Positions 55,870 to 64,000 of a stretch of DNA of 64,000 bases are shown piece after piece (within the stretch, counting starts at the first letter, position 1; every line of letters starts with the position of its first letter). The stretch covers positions 620,001 through 684,000 of the forward strand of contig RQOL01000828.1 of assembly GCA_013076295.1 (NCBI GenBank), written 5' to 3'. The position numbers and the translations under genes were made by a program. Source of the DNA: Sanderia malayensis. Taxonomy: Eukaryota > Cnidaria > Scyphozoa > Semaeostomeae > Pelagiidae. The notes beneath the pieces are model-generated. The model saw only the letters and a program-made list of their open reading frames with translations, had not been told where the DNA came from and ran no database searches.

Positions 55870-57897
55870 CCAACCTCGAATCCAGGGCCCTTCTAGCTTT
55901 GCTGACATGGCCCTGGTACCTACATCGCAATTATTGATTGTGATTGGCTAATCGATTAACAATAGAAATTGCATAAGTTAGTCACCCCGGAAATTTCAAG
56001 AATTAATTTTCAAGAAAGGCAAGGAAAACAAGGGAAAATGTGCCGACAATGTGAGAGAAAACGTGACCCTGCACTGTTGTTATTTACTATGCTTCACGAG
56101 TAAAATCCTAAAAAGAATTTTAAAAACCTTTCGATGATGACAGGAGAAAATTATAAACAGGTGATAGCTTCATTTCTTTTTTCAATCCGAGATACAGTCA
56201 ACTCTGTCTAATTCGAACTCTATGGGGGAATCCAAATTTGTTCGAATTACAGAAAGTTCGAATTATACGATTTTTCATGTAAGTGCCATATTTTACCCCT
56301 AGTTACCCCCATATCTCCGTTTTATGGCCATAAACTATATTTTTATGACCATTGTTATGGACTAAAGGCATTTTAAAGAAGCAAAACAGTTTATTAATTA
56401 TTATAATAGAAAACAAAAATGAATGGATTACGTCACAACATGGAAAATTGTTTTGCAAAGCGTTCATTACTGCCTTTGTCTAAGTGCCCCAAAACTTTGT
56501 CATCTTTGAGCACACCCACGGCATATTCATCCGTTGGGTTCTCTGGTTGTCTTTTAGCTTCTAAAGCTTTATTAATTATACAGGTCTTCATACACTTTGG
56601 TACACGTGATAACCTTTTTCATGAGATAGAATGCTCCAATTTTTTGTAACAATAACCGGCAGTTCAGCATCGAAAGGAATTGAAATTTAGTTTATATTGG
56701 CCTTAATACATCCTCTGCATCTTCAATGAGCTTGACAGGTTCGGGTACTTTCATTAGTGCCATTGATAAAGTTCAACTGATCGAATCTAACTTCTAGAAA
56801 GTGCCACGCTTAAACTGGGTCGTAAAAATCACTGTCTGGCATCCCGTACTAAGTCCCAGTAAGTCAATTCGCGTCAATTTGCCCAATGACGCAAGCTTCA
56901 ATGGGCTTGCCAGAGACAAGAGCAAAAAAGAAGTTCTGTCACCAGGTAATTAACCGAGATTAACACAAAGTTCGAATTACAAAGGTTTTTTCTTTGAGGG
57001 GACAAAAATAAATGGTCGAATTACAGAAAGTTCGAATTACAGAGGTTCGAATTATAGAGGTTTTTTATAAGGGTTTGTTAGGAATTTTTCAAGGGACCAC
57101 AGAATTTGGTTCGAATTAGTAAAAGTTCGAATTACACGAGTTCGAATTAGACAGAGTTGACTGTATTTTCAAATCTAATACTTCGGCCTGTCTGCAGCGC
57201 CTAGGCCCAGCAAAAACGTATGATTTTCGGATTGATTTGTTGTTAATTTTGAGGCTTAGAGTTTGAAAATGATTAATAATATCAAGTTTAAAGCTATATA
57301 TAGACTTTACGTTTAACTCGGGCGTTATTTTGCTTTTTACACGGCTGAAAGCAAATAGTTTGGCATAGGCGAAGGCCAATTGTGCTCAACAAAAATAACT
57401 GTTGTACTCCTCCAAAATGAAAGTTTGCTTCGTCAATTTATGAAATTAAGTTTCAAAAACTTTTGATAAATATTCTCTCTGGTCTAATCTTCAACTTGGA
57501 ATGTTATTTTTAATTATGTGAATTTACATGCACCTGTTGCTCAAAAATTACGATTGAAATCGGATAAAACCGATATAATCACTTTCAATTTCCGTGTTTT
57601 TTGATGTTTTTAAAAAATCGGACAGCAATATGCCCGGGGAAATTCAGGAATTAAAAAAAAGACTCTCTGACAAATATTAATCCCAAATAATTCCAAAATT
57701 GTCACAGAGAAAACTAAATTGTAGACGAAACAAAATGGCGTGGAGGCTAGAGCGACGCTAATTATGTCATATTTACCCTGATATTTTAACTTCATGTATG
57801 TTTTTGCATAATTACATGGAATAAATTAACACCAAATCTGCAGGTAGGTACCAGGGCCATGTCAGCGAAGCTAGAAGGGCCCTGGGTTCGAGGTTGG
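55870..57897. mobile_element. TIR element with 6-bp TSD in Copia gag
   Basis: Inverted ends start CCAACCTCGAA and share CCAGGGCCCTTCTAGCTT and GCTGACATGGCCCTGGTACC for about 60 bp. The 6-bp duplication GGGCTC is at 55864-55869 and 57898-57903, and removing one copy fits the Copia frame. No transposase. A 969-bp pogo-like element is nested in it. A 6-bp TSD is uncommon among known superfamilies. Confidence 0.83.
56195..57163. mobile_element. Pogo-like element, both ends present, TA TSD
   Basis: TIRs start CAGTCAACTCTGTCTAATTC and are inverted at the right end; TA flanks at 56193-56194 and 57164-57165. Internal GTTCGAATTA motifs are repeated near both ends. Two partial copies exist in the window (15019-15730 and 17788-17836). 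Non-coding. Confidence 0.88.
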
Positions 57898-57903
57898 GGG
57901 CTC

Positions 57904-58333
57904 TCACTGAGAACAGCTGCTCTGCCAGACTTCTCAATTTATTGATGTGATCGATCATTGCATCGCTGTCAGACATCATAGTTGTTAAATATCTTCTCCG
58001 TAAAAACAATGTATTCGCTAAAGATTTTGTTTCATAGTGTCCCTCTAATTTCAACCATGCTTCTCTCGCTGTTGTTGCTGAACGAACAAGTAGCAACTCA
58101 CTGTCACTCAAAGATAAACAGATAGTCGCCATAGATTTTCTGGCACGTTTGCGAAATCTCTCTTGTACAGCTTCTGTAGTTCCTTGTCCTGAAGGCCCTA
58201 TTTCTTCTCCGCTGACAATAGTCCACAAATCTTTATCCTCAAGTACCATTTGCATTTTGAACTTCCATAAATTGAAGTTGTTACCTTCAAATTTCTCGAT
58301 ACGCGGAGTTAAATCGTCAGTCCTCGAAGCCAT
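57904..58333 (-). pseudogene. Copia Gag, N-terminal part
   Basis: Starts MASRTDDLTPRIEKFEGNNF and then LWKFKMQMVLEDKDLW, the typical start of Copia Gag (DUF4219/UBN2 type). Continues to LRSLAEQLFSV, where the 55870-57897 element enters. An upstream in-frame ATG at 58387 exists; 58333 fits the family start. Confidence 0.88.
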
Positions 58334-58414
58334 AGTTTTAAGAACACGTAATATATATAACCTATAGACAAATCTTATTTTACTCACTCTGTCTGGGTGT
58401 CTGGGCCCATAACC

Positions 58415-58505
58415 TGTTAAAAATCACAGTCGATACGGAAAAACAAGCTTGAGTAACTGTAATATAGCGAATAATAAAGAATATTTCTGAACACAACTTG
58501 TCTGA
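58415..58505 (-). repeat. Copia 5' LTR, last part
   Basis: On the minus strand the LTR would end ...TTTTTAACA at 58415, followed by the leader GGTTATGGGCCCAGA used as primer region in related Copia elements. The outer part of the LTR is replaced by unrelated sequence beyond about 58505. A segment at 58507-58545 matches 33668-33705 near Gypsy D. Confidence 0.45.
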
Positions 58506-58611
58506 CCCATGAAATCTAAGAACTGGTAAAAAACTAAAAGGTCACGAGTTTTACGATGCTTGCTGTGAGTATACCGGAAGGCAACTCCTAAAATGTCACT
58601 TTGACAGATGT

Positions 58612-59697
58612 TTATTTACTTTTCGCAATGTCCTTAAATAAAAATGTCCTAAAATGTCTTAAGAATACCACAGAACTTTCTTCAACTTTTCGAAAGCTTC
58701 TTAGTGTTGGGTTTCCCATGCAAAAAGTAGCTACATTTTTCTTTGTGAGCTCTCGTGAAGGGGCTGTAAGTGTTATGTAATTCGGGATATATTTATCACT
58801 GTAGTTTGCCATGCCCAGCAAACATTTTTGGCATGAACAGGTGTTCATGCCAAAGATGTCCGAAGCCACTCGCATCTTCCACACGCTTCGGATCACGGCG
58901 TGTCCCTTGTTATGAAAAGATCTGACCAAGGAAACTGATGGATGACGGCAAAAATTTGCACTTTTTTGGGTTCAACCTAAGACCCATGTCTTTTAATTAT
59001 TCTACACAGCTCTTTAACGCGGCATTGTGCTCCTCATGTGTTTTCGCGAAAATGAACATGCAATCCGCTAGGTTGAAAATGAATATGTCATCGCATCAGA
59101 TATACCTTGTAAATTTTGTTGTAACACATACTGGAAAACTTCAATGGCAGCATTTGTACCATAGTTTAGTTGTATGCAGAAATAAAATTCCAAATGCGTG
59201 TTGAACGTTGTTATGTAGCGACTATCTTTATGTAACAGCATTTGGTGGTACGCTTGTGATAAATCAAGCTTGCTAAAGTATTTAGCACCATTTAGTTCCA
59301 CGCTGATCTCATTCACGGTGTGTATCGGGTACCTGAAGCGTTTTATTGCCTTGCTAGGCATCCTCATGTTCACCCATAGACGTACTGTATTATCCTTTTT
59401 CGGCATTGCAACAATTGGACATACCCATTGCGCAGGTGGGTCTTCTAGAACTGTTTCTATTATACCTTCACGTTGTAGATCTTTCACATCGGCTGTTACT
59501 ATTCTTTGTGGTTGTGTTTCAGGTATTGCTGTTTCATCAATGTTTAACTTCACTGCGTAGTTTTTCAATTTTCCAAGGCCATTAAACACCTCTTTGTATT
59601 TTTGTACTATCCCATCTATCTGTGGATGAATACTTGAGATATTTGCCTCTGTGGCAATTTCTGAAGTTTCGGTTGATATTTTGTGCAGTTTATTCAT
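58612..59697 (-). mobile_element. Gypsy F fragment: reverse transcriptase pseudogene
   Basis: 59697-59068 carries the RT start (FNGLGKLKNYAVKLNIDE, VAMPKKDNTVRLWVNMRM, YFSKLDLSQAYHQ) and 58929-58612 a thumb/connection piece (MANYSDKYIPNYITLTAPS). The same lineage as Gypsy D but clearly diverged. Frames are broken, the conserved CVDMR is WVNMR here, and no LTR is found. Confidence 0.75.
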
Positions 59698-60180
59698 TGG
59701 TTAGACCACATGTTGTTTAACAAAGTTTAATGGACAGGCACCCTACTCCTCCCTTTTGCGCCATGATAGCGTACCTCCCCAGTGGGAGGTCAGTTGGCCT
59801 CATATTTCACTTGTGCTGCATGCTTGCCGAATTGCTGCATGGCTTTATTGTTTTATTGCTTGTTCATCTCACAATTGGCTGCCGGTTTCAAGAGGTTATT
59901 TTAGTATCCATTGATTGCTGTTGTGGCTCCTATGCTGGTGTGGTGAATTATGTTGGAATCCCACAAAACGTTATGGAACAAAATGACGAAAATTTCACAG
60001 TTTCCAGCAACACGCGCACAGAACGTACGAAGGCAAGAATAAGGCCAACAAACGAGTAATTGAAAAATCAGCGAAGCAAATTAATCAGCATACAATTAAA
60101 AACCAGCGTATAAAATTATTTAAGTCTCATGTGAATCAGATTTTCAGTTGAATCTCTTTGTTTCGTATTGAAAAAAAATT
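59698..60180. other. Sequence without recognised feature
   Basis: A 109-aa plus-strand frame (59730-60059) has hydrophobic stretches but no family I recognise. Confidence 0.4.
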
Positions 60181-60480
60181 ATGAAAAAAATATTTACAGA
60201 GAGAAATATTAAATACAGTTTGCGAAGTGAAAATCATTTACGGTTGCCCGAAGTAAGGACAAACACATACGGAATAGAGAATATTCAGTACAGAGGCTGT
60301 CATTTATGGTCCTCATTACCAACCGAAATTAAAGACTCCAGCACACTCGCTGAATTCAAACGAAAAATAAAATCATGGAAAGGAAATACTTGCATCTGCA
60401 GATTGTGCAAAGTCTTTATTAAAGATTTAGGGTTTTTGTAAATTTAATTAATTAATTTATTTATTTATTTATTTATTTGG
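60181..60480 (+). mobile_element. LINE 3' end fragment
   Basis: The 86-aa frame has YSLRSENHLRLPEVRTNTYG, GCHLWSSLPTEIK, TLAEFKRKIKSW and CRLCKVFIKDLGFL. This is the C-terminal end of LINE RT proteins common in cnidarians. After the stop at 60441 comes a TTTA/TTAA repeat tail (60443-60480). 5' truncated. Confidence 0.75.
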
Positions 60481-60580
60481 GAAATTGTAAAATAGGTTTT
60501 AAACTTTATCTTGTTGGCGTTAATTAGCTTATTAGCTATGTATATATATTTTTTTTTCTTGCCAACGTAAAATAAATTGT

Positions 60581-60606
60581 TAATAATAATAATAATAATA
60601 ATAATA
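60581..60606. repeat. (AAT)n microsatellite
   Basis: Eight to nine AAT units. Confidence 0.9.
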
Positions 60607-61960
60607 TTGTTATTAGTTCGTGTTTTTTCTCTGTTTTTAGATCCCTGATCACACCATCCCGAGTCACTCTTCTCTCTTTCCTCCTGTCGTATTCTAAAAT
60701 TATTCCTGTCCGTAATCACAGCGGAAAGCTATATATGCAAAGTTTCCAAAGTTTCCCACACTGGGCTTGTTTCAACGTATTATAGCTGCCTTGGCCACGC
60801 CGGAATTTCAAGTTACTTGTTGTACCGTACCTTCAGGCACGAATTCTTGGTGAGATCGTCCCATCTATTTTGCTGTTTCTTATGCTTGTACATGTACATC
60901 CATGCTTATCTAAATTAATGTACATAATTTTAACCAACTTACAAATTTGCGAAACTCCTTTTTGCTGTTGCTCGCCTCTTATTGCCGTTGCTGACCTTGA
61001 CCGATACACGTGTCTTTGTCACTTTTCTGCATTTATTAACTCGTCTCTATGTTTTGCCCTTGCGTCACCTGTAAGTCTTGACTTTGGCAATACTCATGTT
61101 CAGTATACACAATTGCAGCGTTTATCCATGCCAAAGGCGTTTTTTAACAATTGATTTTTCTGCTGCGCTGTCGAAGAACTTTCTGTTCCTGTCGTCGAGG
61201 TTCTCCTCGTTAGCATTTTCGTTTCTCGGTCGGAAGCATCCAGCATTCACATCGCGCGCGTCTTCTAGCCAGGGCTGCCAGATTTGCAAATTCACAATGT
61301 GCCAAAAAAAATTATGCTCAACTTTAAAATCCACCGCAGAGGAACTGTATAGCTGCAGAGAAAAACATGTTAGTACTACTGTTTCCTGAGACAAGGTACC
61401 AACAAATTATATGTTCTGAAGGCTGCGTAGGACAGATCTTTGTGTTGCTGGATATTGATCGTGTAGCCATCGTGTGCTTTGCAGTTTCTTTGTGCTGCTT
61501 AAGATTTGAATCTTGCCTGAGTATTAACTTGACAAAACGTGCAGTATGCCATGTCGGATCCATCAGGAGCTTACTTCACCCACATGTATCTCCTGTGCTG
61601 TTCGGGCTTAAAATTTCTCGAGCCGTCAAAGTGACTGTCCATTCTGTCAATATGCCAAATTAAGGAAATATGCCAAACAGCAATATTATGCCAGCAACTT
61701 CAAAATATACCAATATGAGCAACCCTGCCAACAAATTTCTTGCAAATTGCAACCCTTTGACACCCTGGACAATAACGCTCGTTCATGTTGCACTCCCCTG
61801 TGGCTCTAGCAGACATCTTAAAACACCTTGACACAGACTATGCTATGCTGCACTTGGAAGCTCTCACTGTTATTTGATGCATCACACCCAGCTAAGAGCT
61901 GCAGAAATTTTCGTTACGTTAATCATTTGCTTATTCTATTGCTCATTTGTTGCAATAAAA
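60607..61960. other. Sequence without recognised gene
   Basis: I see a hAT-like start CAGGGCTGCCAG at 61270 and an inverted CAACCCTG ending at 61727, but no matching duplication. Nothing else is recognised. Confidence 0.4.
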
Positions 61961-62133
61961 TTGCCTTGCATTCGGCCGGTGGCTGTCTCTGTATGATGAG
62001 CCGACCCCGAATATCAGCGGCTCACTTGCCCGAGGCAGTGTTGCCTAGCATTCGGCCGGCGGCTGTCTTTGTATAATGAGCCAACCCTAAATTTTTGCTA
62101 TCAGCACCTCACCTGCGCAAGTCGGTATTGCCT
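61961..62133. repeat. Two-copy 80-bp tandem duplication
   Basis: TTGCCT(T/A)GCATTCGGCCGG starts at 61961 and 62041; the copies share GGCTGTCT, GTAT-ATGAGCC and CACCT/CACTTGC blocks. Confidence 0.75.
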
Positions 62134-62253
62134 TACCCAAAATTCTTGTTATTGGCAAGCTGATACCTGTGGGTGATGCCCCACTGGTGCGTTGTTGAGG
62201 GCATCATGGAAGGCTGAAATTGCAGACCTGTGACAATTTATTGTGCTATACTC

Positions 62254-64000
62254 TTAATTTAACTCATAAAATTCTGCCAAAAAATCCAGCACAAAATTTA
62301 TAGAGCACCAAAAGAGATCAACTTCTTGTTTACAACACCAGCTAGAGCACTTTCCCCAGGACGATTCGTAATTATAAATTGAACCTGATCTTCTGGCAGC
62401 TGCAATAAGTCCTGCAGCCGTCTGTGATATTTCCTTGTCTGCCAGGTTTTTCCTGAAATTTTCCAGGCCACCAGAATCGGGGAGTTGTTTTCCACCAGCG
62501 GATGGGTGTTTCCCTGTGCCTCCCTTAACAGGGTTGGAAAAACTGGAAGCATAATTGGATCTTGTATTGACATTTCCAGTAGTTGCCCGTACCATGGTTG
62601 TGTCTGCCATGTTGGGGTTATCAAAATCATAGAGACTTTTTCGACCCTGGCCTTTGCTGCTACTTGCCCCACAAGGGAGAAGGGTGGAAATGCATATGGG
62701 TGCAGATGTGACCACTTCTGTTGCAAAGCATCTGTGGCCTGGCTGCTGGTATCCGGCTTCCATGCCATATATGCTGGGACCTGGTCTAGAGGCAAAGAGG
62801 TCCGTGTCCGTGTGACTCAATTTCTGACAAATTCTTTGAAATAGTTGGGCGTAAAGCAACCATTTGCTCAAGTCTTGGAAGTGCCATGATGCCCGATCGG
62901 CCTTGACACAGTTGTGACTCTGCCTGAGACCACTGCCCCCCTACTGACCTTCCCAAGCAATGAGCCCCCCAGCCCTTTTTCGAGGCATCTGTCCAAAGAA
63001 CAGCTTTTGCTTGAGGGATTTGAATCGGCCTTCCATTCGACAAATGAAGGTTGCTTAGCCACCATTTGATCTCCTGGAGTCAGTCTGAATCCAACATTAT
63101 TTTGTATTGATACGACCATGCCTCCCGCAGAGAATTGATCAGTTGGTGTTGTAAGTACCTCAGTTGTAACTGGGAGGGTCACACTGCCTGTGCTGTGGAG
63201 CATAGGGAGCCTATGAAGTTTACAAAGTGATATTCTTGTGTTTTCAAGGACATCTTGACGTTGCTCCAGCAGGTTATTTACTGTCTCTGTCGGCAATGTC
63301 AAGGTCAGTGTTACTGAATTTATTTCCATGCCCAAGAATTCCACTTTCTGTACTGGTGATAGCAGGGATTTCTTCTGATTTATCACAAATGCCAAATGTT
63401 GCAGGAGAAAAATTAGTGTGTCCTGAGCTATCAGTTACTCCCCTACAGACCTGGACATCAACTGCATGTCGTCCAAATAGATTATTATCCATATATTCAG
63501 TCGACGCATCAACGCTACTGGCACCTTTAATAGTTTGGTAAAAAGTTTTGGTGCAGGGCCTAACCCAAAACATAGGGAAAGAAACTCGTAAATTTTGCCC
63601 TCCCATTGAAACCGGAAAATTTTCTGTGCATCAGGTGCAGCGGAAGGCAAAAATATGCTACCTTTAGATCTATTTTCCGCATATAATCTTTCTCCTGCCA
63701 CAGCAGGAGAAAGATTATGCTTTTCCATATGCTTTTCCATATGCTTTTCCATTTCCTTCAACAGGTGAAGACCCTCCATTTTGAAATGTTGGTAGGGGAC
63801 AAAGGCGTTTAGCTGCTTTAAATTCGTCACTGGCCTGTTCCCCCCATCCTTTTTTCCCACAAAAACAAGTTGCTCAGGAGCTGGTCTTTCTGATAATTGA
63901 CCTCCTGAAACGCCCCTTTCCTCAACATGGCTTGAATCTCCTGATTGATCATGGTACTCTGTTCCCTGTTCATTTTTACCTGGCGAGGGGGCCGAAACTG
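62254..64000 (-). mobile_element. DIRS-type retrotransposon, partial, frameshifted
   Basis: Minus-strand pieces: RT start NREQSTMINQEIQAML near the window edge; KKDGGNRPVTNLKQLN (63860 down), KIFRFQWEGKIYEF, LCFGLGPAPKLFTKLLKVP and the catalytic YLDD in IIIYLDDMQLM (63860-63435); VQKVEFLGMEINS (63395-62868); RNase H with LWTDASKKGWGAH (63043-62786); then DLFASR and WQTQPWYGQLLEM (62871-62254), typical of the DIRS RH end. At least four frame changes. The tyrosine recombinase and terminal repeats are not seen; the 5' part is outside the window. Confidence 0.85.
63683..63718. repeat. 16-bp perfect hairpin within DIRS RT
   Basis: Arms 63683-63698 and 63703-63718 are exact inverted copies with a CACA loop. 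Next to it ATGCTTTTCCAT is repeated in tandem (63718-63755), encoding EKHM repeats. Both lie where the KIDLK-type RT motif should be, so a local rearrangement broke the frame. Confidence 0.85.

Larger units (their letters stand above)
37507..58505 (-). mobile_element. Old Copia element opened by nested insertions
   Basis: Copia gag, protease, integrase, RT and RNase H occur in the correct minus-strand order over 21 kb. They are split by inserts at 37847-46014, 46044-46649, 49315-54749, 55061-55633 and 55870-57897. At each site the Copia frame continues when the insert and one TSD copy are ignored. The 5' LTR is partial (58415-58505). The 3' LTR begins at 37588 and is opened by the 35502-37506 element; its far end is not identified. 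Confidence 0.88.

Noticed and set aside
60870..61394. Overlapping ORFs on both strands near 61 kb
   Set aside because: No recognisable domain and no splice context; they look like chance open frames.
61270..61727. Possible hAT element (CAGGGCTGCCAG ... CAACCCTG)
   Set aside because: Only about 8-10 bp of TIR agree and the 8-bp flanks do not match, so the ends cannot be supported.
1..64000. CRISPR arrays, tRNA or rRNA genes, bacterial operons
   Set aside because: None seen. Direct repeats present are LTRs, minisatellites or microsatellites, and gene structure is eukaryotic.

Overview
The window reads as nuclear DNA of an invertebrate animal. It is AT-rich, its one intact host gene has introns, and almost everything else is transposable elements (BEL/Pao, Gypsy, Copia, DIRS, LINE fragments and many inverted-repeat DNA elements). 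The mix resembles a cnidarian (sea anemone or coral-like) genome; that assignment is inference.

Layout. 1-6159: nearly complete BEL/Pao retrotransposon on the minus strand with an unbroken 1840-aa polyprotein. 6160-19808: no recognisable host gene, but several DNA-transposon-like elements whose ends I can fix: a 9-bp-TSD element (6578-8339), a TTAA-flanked long-TIR element (10454-12217), pogo-like TA-flanked elements (15019-18036) and a second 9-bp-TSD element (18664-19808) that ends 51 bases before a host start codon. 19860-22370: intact four-exon delta-tubulin gene (456 aa). 22958-25420: two Gypsy remnants. 25622-31031: recent Gypsy with LTRs differing at one base, inserted just upstream of a RecQ-helicase-like exon. 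31342-34164: degenerate Gypsy pieces and gene fragments.

37507-58505 is one old Copia element (minus strand) opened by successive insertions. Removing each insert plus one target-site copy restores continuity of the Copia reading frame at five sites. The inserts are a Pao element (37847-46014), a solo LTR (46044-46649), a complete young Gypsy (49315-54749), a LINE end (55061-55633) and an inverted-repeat element (55870-57897) that carries a pogo-like element. The Pao 5' LTR contains a TA-flanked foldback element and a hAT element, and the hAT holds a small LTR element, giving four levels of nesting. A further inverted-repeat element (35502-37506) sits in the Copia 3' LTR. 58612-64000: Gypsy RT fragment, LINE end and a DIRS element leaving the window.

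The two best mechanistic observations concern how the two young Gypsy elements link gag to pol. The 49315-54749 element has a textbook -1 frameshift signal (TTTAAAC, 6-nt spacer, hairpin). The 25622-31031 element has gag and pol in one frame separated by a single UGA in the leaky UGA-CUAG context, followed by a perfect 7-bp hairpin. Coordinates of TE ends are from direct comparison of repeats by eye; family names of TIR elements without a transposase are tentative.
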